Origin: an uncultured Brevinema sp.
GTDB lineage: Bacteria; Spirochaetota; Brevinematia; Brevinematales; Brevinemataceae
Direction of reading: 5' to 3'
DNA: 12,705 bases
Assembly (NCBI GenBank): GCA_947036575.1
Contig: CAMQSH010000043.1
Coordinates: 1 to 12,705 of the forward strand
The notes below the pieces were generated by a model. The model made no database searches, had not been told where the DNA came from, and was given only the letters and a program-made list of their open reading frames with translations. Numbering within the stretch: position 1 is the first letter of the stretch; every line of letters starts with the position of its first letter. The translations under genes and the position numbers were made by a program. Positions 1 through 6,411 of this stretch are shown here, piece after piece.

Positions 1-29
1 ATAAAACTAGATCTTTTTAGATAAAATAT
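1..29. repeat. 29-bp dispersed direct repeat, copy 1
   Basis: Bases 1-29 are identical to 6083-6111. The copy begins at the window edge, so its true left end is unknown. It contains a small inverted repeat, ATCT-TTTT-AGAT. In both places it lies just beyond a CCCACCTA-type hairpin that follows the 3' end of a related small minus-strand ORF, so the repeat is part of a larger duplicated module. No function is assigned. Confidence 0.85.
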
Positions 30-52
30 TGATGATATTTGTAAAACGATCA

Positions 53-74
53 CCCTACCTATTTTTTAGGTGGG
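53..74 (-). terminator. hairpin, degenerate terminator downstream of the lacI-type gene
   Basis: ACCTA (57-61) pairs with TAGGT (67-71) and CCC (53-55) with GGG (72-74), leaving one bulged T at 56 and a T5 loop. It corresponds to the perfect 15-bp hairpin at 6124-6156 but has decayed: the bulge is new, and the minus-strand run after it is only TTTT some bases away. It may still be a weak terminator for the minus-strand regulator. The plus-strand tail ATTTTC is also weak. Confidence 0.5.
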
Positions 75-105
75 ATTTTCATATTATTAGCTTACAAGTA
101 TTCTA

Positions 106-306
106 TCAAAGCTCAGTACTTTTAACTATACTATCTTTGAAAATATTAATAGGAAGAGTATAAGCACTTTTACTTAATGTAGAATCAGCTTTTGTTAATG
201 TAAGTGACTAGGTTAAGGTATAAGTAAGACCCACAGTAATAGATTTTATCGTTATAGTATTTTCAGATTGAATAAGGATAGGTAAAAGCAAAAAATAGAT
301 ACATTG
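106..306 (-). pseudogene. remnant of a small ORF related to the 63-aa ORF at 6172-6363
   Basis: Reading the minus strand from just after the regulator stop gives a frame containing LIQSENTITIKSIT, then an in-frame TAG near 210, then SLTLTKADSTLSKS and IFKDSIV, ending at TGA (108-106). This lines up with the 63-aa ORF at 6363-6172 (LVQSETTISMSAIT, then SLTTIEMTTCKS). The nucleotides also match in blocks such as ATAGTA-TTTCAGA-TGAA (plus strand). There is no start codon with a ribosome site, a stop interrupts it, and the preceding codon in the same frame is the regulator's own stop. I read it as the broken 3' portion of a duplicated gene. Homology is by eye only. Confidence 0.5.
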
Positions 307-1269
307 TTAAAGTGAATTTTTTTCACTACCTCGTAAACTAAGGCGAGCTGTTATATAATAAATAGAGTTAGTTTGTGAATTATGAGTATGATCTAAAAAT
401 ATTCGTGAAATTTGATCAGATATTTGTTGAGTCGAAAAATAAATTGTAGATAGATCTTGGCTTTCAATAGAAAAAGAATTATCAATGCCAATAAAACATA
501 TGTCTTGGGGTATATTTAATTGTAATTCTTTGAGTCCTTTAAGAATACCATATGTTAAAAGCTCATTTCCTGAAATAATAGCATCATAGTTAGTAATGAT
601 ATCTTTATGTTCTATAATATTTTGATAAGCACTACGCCATTCGTGGAAATTAGCATTAATAATTTTACTTTCTATACCAGAATATTTTTGAATGGCAAAG
701 AGAAATCCTTCTTCTCTAGAGATAGCTGTTTGTAAATTAAGATCTCCATTTATAAATAATAATTTTGAATGTTTATTTTTAACAAGCTCTTCAACAGCAA
801 TTGCTACAGCTCCATGATTATCTAAAAAAACTCCTGAATGAGGAGTATGATGAGTAAGTTTACGATTGAAAAAGATTACAACTGGTTTATTTTTTTGTCT
901 GTTAAGAAATGAATAGGCATGCTCTGTATCCGTAGGAACCCAAATAAGACCTATCTTTGAAGAGAAAGGAATAGATGAAATAAAATTATATTCTGATTGT
1001 TTGTCTTCATGAGTAATAAAAGGTACAATTTGTATAAAATGTTTATTAAATATAGTAATAAGATCAACCATTAATTTGGTGTAAAACTCGTTAATATGTG
1101 GTAAAACAATATATATTTTTTTTAATCCAATGTTTTCTACGATATTTTGCTCAAGAATAGTATTTATTTGTTTTATAATTTCGGGCTTAGAGTTTTCTGG
1201 TTTACGTAGAGCTCTATGAACTGTTGCCGTAGACAATCCTGTAATATTAGCAATTTCTCGAATAGTCAT
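307..1269 (-). CDS. LacI/GalR-family transcriptional repressor
   Basis: This 320-residue protein is close to the usual family length of 330-340. Residues 1 to about 24 (TIREIANITGLSTATVHRAL) are the LacI-type helix-turn-helix, although the second helix has ATVHRAL where ATVSRVL is usual. A hinge-like stretch with ENSKPEI follows, then a periplasmic-binding-protein-like effector domain containing VVIFFNR, GVFLDNHGA, a DAIISGNE segment and the late FIGIDN motif. It ends in RLSLRGS, matching the family's RxxVRGS C-terminus. The ATG is preceded by GGAG at 5 nt. It is transcribed away from the 2H/ABC operon, and the 177-bp gap has GATACAA half-sites on both promoters, so it is the likely repressor of that operon and of itself. 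The effector cannot be read from sequence. The 3' side runs directly into a gene remnant. Confidence 0.9.
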   Translation of the reverse strand: MTIREIANITGLSTATVHRALRKPENSKPEIIKQINTILEQNIVENIGLKKIYIVLPHINEFYTKLMVDLITIFNKHFIQIVPFITHEDKQSEYNFISSIPFSSKIGLIWVPTDTEHAYSFLNRQKNKPVVIFFNRKLTHHTPHSGVFLDNHGAVAIAVEELVKNKHSKLLFINGDLNLQTAISREEGFLFAIQKYSGIESKIINANFHEWRSAYQNIIEHKDIITNYDAIISGNELLTYGILKGLKELQLNIPQDICFIGIDNSFSIESQDLSTIYFSTQQISDQISRIFLDHTHNSQTNSIYYITARLSLRGSEKNSL

Positions 1270-1307
1270 ATAAACTCCAAATGAAATATATAATATATAA
1301 CTCGGAA

Positions 1308-1336
1308 TAAATATTAAATAATTTAATTAGATACAA
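1308..1336 (-). promoter_or_regulatory. probable promoter of the lacI-type gene
   Basis: On the minus strand TTGTAT (1336-1331) and TATTTA (1313-1308) are 17 bp apart, giving a start near 1301 and a leader of about 32 nt. The -35 box overlaps a GATACAA half-site (1330-1336), consistent with autorepression. The -10 is imperfect and other AT-rich boxes nearby could serve. Confidence 0.4.
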
Positions 1337-1412
1337 ATAGTTACTGCATATATTATTACATAAATTGATACAATATAACAAAAATCACTTGATTTTTGTA
1401 TCAAAAGTGATA
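1330..1412. promoter_or_regulatory. candidate repressor operators: three GATACAA half-sites and a TATCA/TGATA palindrome
   Basis: GATACAA occurs at 1330-1336 and 1367-1373 and, inverted (TTGTATC), at 1396-1402. The last two extend to a perfect 9-bp inverted pair, TTGATACAA (1365-1373) and TTGTATCAA (1396-1404). Within the right part, TATCA (1399-1403) and TGATA (1408-1412) form a 14-bp palindrome with centre AAAG, lying between the -35 and the -10 of the plus-strand promoter. ATCACTT (1384-1390) and AAGTGAT (1405-1411) add a further inverted pair. The position suits a LacI-type repressor; binding is inferred. Confidence 0.5.
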
Positions 1413-1416
1413 TAAT
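1388..1416 (+). promoter_or_regulatory. probable promoter of the 2H/ABC operon
   Basis: A perfect TATAAT (1411-1416) is preceded by CTTGAT (1388-1393, 17-bp spacer) or TTGATT (1389-1394, 16-bp spacer). Start would be near 1423, leaving about 24 nt to the ATG with AAGAGG at 1436-1441. The spacer carries the candidate operator, so a bound repressor would block polymerase. Confidence 0.6.
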
Positions 1417-1446
1417 AAGATATAATTATTAAACAAAGAGGTTATT

Positions 1447-2127
1447 ATGAGTAATTATTTAGATTGTGTTGTTGGAGAATTTAAAAAATTTCTACCTAAT
1501 GGAGATCCTTTATCATTTCCAGGAAACACTTTTCTTTGCCATTTACCAAAAGGAGAATTTTGGAGATTTGCTCGTTATGTTCAAACACAAACAGACATAA
1601 CTTCTTTTGCTCATAAATTTGCTTTACTACCACCTTCTAGTTTTCATATGACAGTATATGAGGGGATTTGTGATCAAGTTCGCAGGCAAGATAATTGGGT
1701 CGAAGGCTTGCCATTAGATGCACCTTTGTATCAAATTACAGAATATTTTTCGTCTCGTTTATCTAAACTACCAAAAGCTAATAGTATTCGTATGAAAGTT
1801 GTAAAATGCACTCTAAAGGGAGGGCTTATGTTTCATGTTGTGCCTTTCGATGAAGAGACCAAAACCTATCTTAAAAATTTTAGAAATTGTATGCAAAATG
1901 AAATGAAAATGAAAAATATCAATGCTGATGAATATGAGTTTCATATTTCATTAGCATATAATTTAATCACTTTAACGTCTAAAGAAAAAGAAGAATTACA
2001 AGTGATTTTAGACAGAATTAATAAAATGATCCAAGAACGTGATTTTATGATTGAATTTGGTGTCGTAGAATTTTGTTATTTTAATGACATGTTTCACTTT
2101 GCAACCTTATCAAAAATAGGAATTTAA
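1447..2127 (+). CDS. 2H phosphoesterase-superfamily protein (DUF1868-like)
   Basis: This 226-residue protein has two H-x-(T/S) motifs about 100 residues apart: HMTVYEG (H67, T69) and HISLAY (H166, S168). That pairing is the catalytic signature of the 2H phosphoesterase / RNA-ligase-like (LigT, CPDase) fold, and HMTVxEG with the N-terminal GNTFLCHLP stretch recalls the DUF1868 branch. Known 2H enzymes open cyclic phosphates or cleave 2'-5' phosphodiesters; the substrate here is unknown. There is no signal peptide, so it should be cytoplasmic. It is first in the operon, with AAGAGG 5 nt before ATG and only 24 nt before the lipoprotein gene, so it probably acts on what the transporter brings in. 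The family call is firm on motifs; the reaction is inference. Confidence 0.8.
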   Translation: MSNYLDCVVGEFKKFLPNGDPLSFPGNTFLCHLPKGEFWRFARYVQTQTDITSFAHKFALLPPSSFHMTVYEGICDQVRRQDNWVEGLPLDAPLYQITEYFSSRLSKLPKANSIRMKVVKCTLKGGLMFHVVPFDEETKTYLKNFRNCMQNEMKMKNINADEYEFHISLAYNLITLTSKEKEELQVILDRINKMIQERDFMIEFGVVEFCYFNDMFHFATLSKIGI

Positions 2128-2151
2128 AAGTATATTATATAGGAGTATATT

Positions 2152-3147
2152 ATGAAAAAAATTATATTAAGTTTATTTACAACAGTGCTGTTTTTAACAG
2201 CGTGTTCCTCAGATCAAAAAAAAGTGGTGATCTATTCACCTCATGCAGATCCTCTTCTTGAAAGTGTTGCAGATAGATTTGAAGAAGAAACGGGTATTCG
2301 TGTTGAGTTTCTTAATATGGGTACTGACACAATGGTAGAACGTGCTCGTTCCGAAAAGTCAAAACCATCTGCTGATATTTTATATGGTGGTTCAGCTTCT
2401 TACTTTGCTGAATTAAAAAAAGAAGGATTATTAGTACAATCAACACCTTCTTGGGCAAAGGAAATCGATTCTTCTTTTGTTGATCCTGATGGATATTGGT
2501 TTGGACCTATGCAGACTCCTGCGATTCTCTACTACAATACAAATAATATTAAACCTGTAGATGTTCCTGCAGATTGGGCTGATCTGACCAATGCCAAATA
2601 TGAAGATAAATTAATATGGCTTGGTACTGGGGGAACAATAAATATATTTACTACAGTCATGGGAATGAATAATTCTGCTGCTGGTGGAGAAGAAGGTGCT
2701 AAAGAATGGTTTAAACTTCTTGATAAAAATGTTAAAGAATACCATCAAAATGCAGGAATCTCTTATCAAGCAATGAATTCTCCAGCAGGGGGTATTGGTA
2801 TGTTTGTTCTTCCTTATATTGCTGATGGGATTTACAATTTTAATTATCCATGGGCAATTGTTCCTACAAAAAGTGGTGTGATTAATATTATTGATTCTGT
2901 TGCAATTGTAGCTAATTCCCCTAATTCTGAGGAAGCAAAACTGTTTTTAGAGTGGGTAGGATCTCCAGAAAATCAAGCTATTCTTGCTCAAGAATTTAAT
3001 CGTATGCCTACACACCCTGAAGCAATTGAAAATAGTCCTCAATGGATGAAAGAATTCAAGCTTGCATCAATGAAAGTTGATTGGGAAAAAGTAGCTTTAG
3101 AACTACCAAAATGGGTGAAAGCATTTGAAGAAATTCGTTCAAAATAG
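2152..3147 (+). CDS. ABC transporter solute-binding lipoprotein (family 1, Fbp/Phn/Afu type)
   Basis: This is a 331-residue protein with a lipoprotein signal: charged MKK, a hydrophobic core and lipobox LTAC with Cys18 as the lipidation site. The mature part starts KKVVIYSPHADPLLESVADRFEEETGI, typical of family-1 binding proteins of the ferric-iron / 2-aminoethylphosphonate / sugar-phosphate group, followed by SADILYGGSASYF, ILYYNTNN and a C-terminal VAIVANSPNSEEAKLFLEWVGSPENQ segment. It binds the ligand outside the inner membrane and delivers it to the permease encoded two genes downstream. The paired tyrosines used for iron in FbpA are not evident near the late LPYIADGIYNFNY segment, which makes iron less likely, though I cannot model the pocket. 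AGGAG precedes the ATG. Ligand undecided. Confidence 0.85.
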   Translation: MKKIILSLFTTVLFLTACSSDQKKVVIYSPHADPLLESVADRFEEETGIRVEFLNMGTDTMVERARSEKSKPSADILYGGSASYFAELKKEGLLVQSTPSWAKEIDSSFVDPDGYWFGPMQTPAILYYNTNNIKPVDVPADWADLTNAKYEDKLIWLGTGGTINIFTTVMGMNNSAAGGEEGAKEWFKLLDKNVKEYHQNAGISYQAMNSPAGGIGMFVLPYIADGIYNFNYPWAIVPTKSGVINIIDSVAIVANSPNSEEAKLFLEWVGSPENQAILAQEFNRMPTHPEAIENSPQWMKEFKLASMKVDWEKVALELPKWVKAFEEIRSK

Positions 3148-3172
3148 ATAAAATCACCTCAAGGAGAAATAG

Positions 3173-4198
3173 ATGCATACAGCTATTGAATTAAAAAATA
3201 TAAATAAACATTTTGGTGATTATCATGCTGTAAATGATGTGTCATTTCAAATAGAAGAAGGATCATTTTTTTCTCTTCTCGGTCCTTCTGGTTGTGGAAA
3301 AACAACCTTACTAAGGATGATTGCAGGTTTAGAATCTCCTGATTCTGGAGACATTTTATTTGATGATACATCTATTATTAATGCCCCTATCGAAAAACGA
3401 AATATTGGGATGGTTTTCCAAAATTATGCCTTATTTCCTCATATGAGTGTGTATAATAATATAGCATACGGATTAAAGATAAAAAAACAAGATCCAGATA
3501 CGATCTCAGAAACAATATCGTATCATTTAAAATTAATGAATCTTCTTGGTCTTGAAAATCGTTTACCTCATGAACTGTCTGGTGGGCAACAACAAAGAGT
3601 AGCATTAGCTAGAGCTTTGGTAACAAAGCCATTTTTATTACTCCTTGATGAACCCTTATCAAATTTAGACGTCAAATTAAGAGAAGAAATTCGTGAAGAA
3701 CTTCTACGTATTAAATTGGAAACAAAAATTACTACAATATATGTAACTCATGATCAATCAGAAGCTTTGTATCTTGCAGATCAGATAGCAGTAATGAAAC
3801 TAGGTGTTGTACAACAATTAGACGCTTCAAAAGAAATTTATCATCGACCAAGTAGTGAATATATTGCAAATTTTGTTGGGGAAACCAATCTAATTAAGGT
3901 GAAAGATCTAACAAATATTCTTGGTGAAAAATTCAATCAACTCAATCTTCAAAATACAGAGACATGCTCTCTTAGACCTGAATTGATTAATTTTTCAAGT
4001 GGAGACATTTCCATTAAAGGAACTGTTGCAGAATATCGATTTTATGGTATGATTTCCTCAATTATGGTACAAGTACCACAACTCTCTTCTATGATTAAAG
4101 TTATATACTTCAGTGATGAATCTAACAAACAACATAGTATAGGGGATGAAATCACGGTACATTTTAGAGCAGACACTCTTATACCTATGGTAAAATAA
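3173..4198 (+). CDS. ABC transporter ATP-binding protein (with C-terminal TOBE-like domain)
   Basis: This 341-residue ATPase carries every nucleotide-binding motif: Walker A GPSGCGKTT (37-45), Q-loop Gln83 in FQNYALFPHMSV, signature LSGGQQQR (135-142), Walker B LLLLDEP (Asp159, Glu160), D-loop NLD (164-166) and H-loop His193 in VTHD. After about residue 240 comes a TOBE-like regulatory region (CSLRPELI, then GTVAEYRFYG and ITVHFRAD), as in the PotA/FbpC/PhnT importer ATPases. It is the cytoplasmic motor for the neighbouring permease. It starts 26 nt after the lipoprotein gene with CAAGGAG before ATG, and ends 15 nt before the permease gene, so the three are translated from one message. Nothing looks damaged. 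Confidence 0.93.
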   Translation: MHTAIELKNINKHFGDYHAVNDVSFQIEEGSFFSLLGPSGCGKTTLLRMIAGLESPDSGDILFDDTSIINAPIEKRNIGMVFQNYALFPHMSVYNNIAYGLKIKKQDPDTISETISYHLKLMNLLGLENRLPHELSGGQQQRVALARALVTKPFLLLLDEPLSNLDVKLREEIREELLRIKLETKITTIYVTHDQSEALYLADQIAVMKLGVVQQLDASKEIYHRPSSEYIANFVGETNLIKVKDLTNILGEKFNQLNLQNTETCSLRPELINFSSGDISIKGTVAEYRFYGMISSIMVQVPQLSSMIKVIYFSDESNKQHSIGDEITVHFRADTLIPMVK

Positions 4199-4212
4199 TT
4201 TAGGAGAATTGT

Positions 4213-5877
4213 ATGAAATTCAAAATAAATCCTCTCTCTCTAAGTATTATCATACTCTTATGGTATCTATGTTCTTTTATAGTATTTCCTGTTATTTTAA
4301 CGATTTATAGAACAATTACATTAAGAGGGTCTTTTGATATAAGTAATTATATTATTTTGTTAACCCAAGCTAATTATAGACAGATTTTTACTAATACCTT
4401 GATGATGGCATTGGGGTCGATACCCCTTTGTGCTTTTGTGGGTATTAGCTCAGCTTTATGTATTCATGGGGTTAAAGTTCCTATGAAAAATTTCTGGCAT
4501 ACTATTATGTTGTTGCCTATGGTGATTCCTGGAACTGTTGTCGTCATAGCTTATATTACTCTTTATGGTAATAGAGGACTATTAGGATGGCCTATTCGTG
4601 AAATGCTAGGATTAGATTTTTCAGCCTATCCATTTTCAGGCTTAGGAGCTATTCTTATTACGCATATGTTTACTCAATATATTTATTTTTATCTCTTAAC
4701 ATCTGAAGCGGTAAATAAAATTGATTCTTCTCAAATCGAAGCTGCACGAAGCTTAGGGGCAAAACCTTGGAAAATTTTTGGGGAAATTGTTTTTCCATCC
4801 TTTGCTCCAGCACTTTCAAGCGCTACAGTATTAACACTACTAAGCTCCAGTGGCTCGTTTTCTGCCCCTTTCTTATTAGGTGGTAATTTTAGAGTTTTAA
4901 GTACTTCTATTTATCGCAGTACATCTCAAGGACAAACGGACTTAGGATTAACACAAGCGATTTTATTTTCGGTAATTATCATAACTCTTATTGCTATTTT
5001 AAGAATAGTGGAATCAAAGCTCTTCAAAGGAGTTAATAGTAAAGGGAATGTACAATCCTTTCAACCATTAGATGATCCATTTGTAACAAAAATCTGTACT
5101 ATATATCTAGGCTTTTTAGCAGTAATTATATTACTACCGATTTTTGCAATGCTCATTGTTTCATTTGGAAAAATTGGGACATGGGATAAGGCATTTCATA
5201 GTGCATATACCTTTGAAAATTATTTGATGGTATTGACAAATAAGAGAAATATACAACCTTTTATTAATACTTTTATGATAGGAATTATAGGAACAATAGG
5301 GGCTTTGATTATAGGGGTATGGGTTGCTTTTATTGTGACTCGCACAAAAATAAAAATGAAAAACGTCTTAGAATCAGTGGGATTATTACCAGCACTATTA
5401 CCATCTTCTGCCTTATTAGCAGTACTAATAAGTGTATATTCAGTACCAACTATTTTTATGTTCGGTATCACCTTAACGGGAACATGGTGGCTACTCCCTT
5501 TATCTCTTATTGTACTGAGATTACCCGTTATGATTAGAAGTGCTAGTGCTTCATTAATTACCATGCCTTCATCCTTGGAGGAGGCTAGCCATAGTCTCGG
5601 CGCAAACACGCTACAAACATTCTTCTATGTCGTAGTACCTTATATAATGCAAGGATTAAAATTCAGTGCTATTATTACTTTTATTTTTATAATAGGCGAT
5701 TTTTCAGCTCCTGCATTCACAGCTATCCCTGCTAACAAAACAGTAGTGATGTCTATGATAGGAAATGTAGATGCTCAACGCTTAGAAGTCGCTATGGCCT
5801 ATGGGGTGTTATTGTTAATATTCATTTCAAGTTTAATTTATATATTTGATCCTCTTGAGATGAAAAAAGAAAAATAA
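4213..5877 (+). CDS. fused double ABC transporter permease (Fbp/Phn type)
   Basis: This 554-residue, very hydrophobic inner-membrane protein holds two importer permease units in one chain. Each half has the cytoplasmic EAA loop that contacts the ATPase: EAARSLGAKPWKIFGEIVFP from residue 176 and EEASHSLGANTLQTFFYVVVP from 456. Hydrophobic segments lie on both sides, including a first helix at about 8-30 and an N-terminal half ending near 270. Single-chain double permeases of about 500-570 residues are typical of FbpB-type iron and PhnU/PhnV-related aminoethylphosphonate systems, whereas the sugar-phosphate permease AfuB is longer. TAGGAG precedes ATG. It is the last gene of the operon; two hairpins and a T8 terminator follow. 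Confidence 0.9.
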   Translation: MKFKINPLSLSIIILLWYLCSFIVFPVILTIYRTITLRGSFDISNYIILLTQANYRQIFTNTLMMALGSIPLCAFVGISSALCIHGVKVPMKNFWHTIMLLPMVIPGTVVVIAYITLYGNRGLLGWPIREMLGLDFSAYPFSGLGAILITHMFTQYIYFYLLTSEAVNKIDSSQIEAARSLGAKPWKIFGEIVFPSFAPALSSATVLTLLSSSGSFSAPFLLGGNFRVLSTSIYRSTSQGQTDLGLTQAILFSVIIITLIAILRIVESKLFKGVNSKGNVQSFQPLDDPFVTKICTIYLGFLAVIILLPIFAMLIVSFGKIGTWDKAFHSAYTFENYLMVLTNKRNIQPFINTFMIGIIGTIGALIIGVWVAFIVTRTKIKMKNVLESVGLLPALLPSSALLAVLISVYSVPTIFMFGITLTGTWWLLPLSLIVLRLPVMIRSASASLITMPSSLEEASHSLGANTLQTFFYVVVPYIMQGLKFSAIITFIFIIGDFSAPAFTAIPANKTVVMSMIGNVDAQRLEVAMAYGVLLLIFISSLIYIFDPLEMKKEK

Positions 5878-5919
5878 TATTTTTAATTTTTACACATATC
5901 TTTGCTCCTCCATTAATAT

Positions 5920-5963
5920 CTATGAGGATAGTTATGAGTATTAATCTTACTATTACCTCATAG
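5920..5963. repeat. two-step inverted repeat after the ABC operon
   Basis: CTATGAGG (5920-5927) pairs with CCTCATAG (5956-5963). Inside it ATAGT (5928-5932) pairs with ACTAT (5949-5953), leaving only a two-base bulge on the right and a 16-nt loop. There is no T-run after it, so it is not a terminator by itself. It could protect the 3' end of the operon message. The loop holds a 9-codon ORF (5934-5963) with GAGG before it, which I do not count as a gene. Confidence 0.55.
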
Positions 5964-6022
5964 GGATCTATTCAATCTAAACCTTGGTCTACGGTGGTTT
6001 TTAAACCTGTGAAATTGGGGTA

Positions 6023-6066
6023 AACCTCTCATTCTTCTCTAATAGAGAGGTTGGGAGGTTTTTTTT
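6023..6066 (+). terminator. terminator of the 2H/ABC operon with a duplicated right arm
   Basis: Left arm AACCTCTC (6023-6030) can pair perfectly with GAGAGGTT (6045-6052) or, with one G-U pair, with the adjacent GGGAGGTT (6053-6060), which runs straight into T8 (6059-6066). The second pairing gives a classical intrinsic terminator and the first sets the T-run 6 nt away. A weaker AAACC/GGTTTTT element lies just upstream (about 5980-6002). Confidence 0.75.
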
Positions 6067-6082
6067 GATATTAAACTCTTTA

Positions 6083-6111
6083 ATAAAACTAGATCTTTTT
6101 AGATAAAATAT
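6083..6111. repeat. 29-bp dispersed direct repeat, copy 2
   Basis: Identical over 29 bp to bases 1-29 of the window. It lies between the terminators of two converging transcription units. The identity stops at 6112 on the right; the left limit cannot be judged because copy 1 is cut by the window edge. Confidence 0.85.
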
Positions 6112-6123
6112 ATCATAACAAAC

Positions 6124-6156
6124 AAAAACCCCACCTAAAAATTAGGTGGGGTTTTT
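6124..6156 (-). terminator. perfect 15-bp terminator hairpin of the barrel/63-aa unit
   Basis: The arm at 6124-6138 (A5, CCCC, ACCTAA) and the arm at 6142-6156 (TTAGGTGGGG, T5) pair over 15 bp with a 3-nt loop. On the minus strand it follows the 63-aa ORF stop by 15 nt and is followed by TTTTTGTTTGTT, so it terminates that unit. It is symmetrical, so it should also stop plus-strand read-through from the ABC operon. Its decayed counterpart is at 53-74. Confidence 0.8.
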
Positions 6157-6171
6157 ATATAGATCATAAAA

Positions 6172-6363
6172 CTATATCATCTTTGGAAACAATACAGGAC
6201 TTTTAATAAAAATAGTTTCAGAGAATGATTTACAAGTAGTCATTTCTATTGTAGTTAAACTATGAGTAGCATAAGAAATAGTAGTAATAGCACTCATACT
6301 AATAGTAGTTTCAGACTGAACAAGTTCTAACTCTATAAAAACAATATTCTCTATTATGGACAT
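6172..6363 (-). CDS. hypothetical 63-aa Ser/Thr-rich protein, member of a duplicated local family
   Basis: I do not recognise this 63-residue ORF. It starts MSIIENIVFIELELVQSE, then continues as Thr/Ser/Ile-rich alternating sequence suggestive of beta strands, with one Cys (in TTCKSF) and no signal peptide or clear helix. AGGAG stands 11 nt before the ATG, it begins 48 nt after the barrel gene stop on the same strand, and a strong terminator follows its stop, all of which favour translation as the second gene of a two-gene unit. A related but broken copy lies at 106-306 with the same downstream hairpin and repeat. It could be a real small protein or the surviving C-terminal part of a longer lost gene. 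Confidence 0.5.
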   Translation of the reverse strand: MSIIENIVFIELELVQSETTISMSAITTISYATHSLTTIEMTTCKSFSETIFIKSPVLFPKMI

Positions 6364-6411
6364 TTTTTCTCTATCTCCTAAATAGGGTTCAGGCTAGAAA
6401 GAGGAGCTTTT

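Noticed and set aside
3183..3605. Two minus-strand ORFs of 62 and 72 codons
   Set aside because: They lie wholly antisense to the ABC ATPase gene, which has all its motifs, and have no ribosome site or recognisable content.
5220..5609. Minus-strand 129-codon ORF and a plus-strand 72-codon ORF within the permease gene
   Set aside because: Both overlap the intact second half of the permease, including its EAA loop, and look like frame shadows.
5934..5963. Nine-codon ORF MSINLTITS with GAGG upstream
   Set aside because: Too short and sits inside an inverted repeat after the operon; no evidence of translation.
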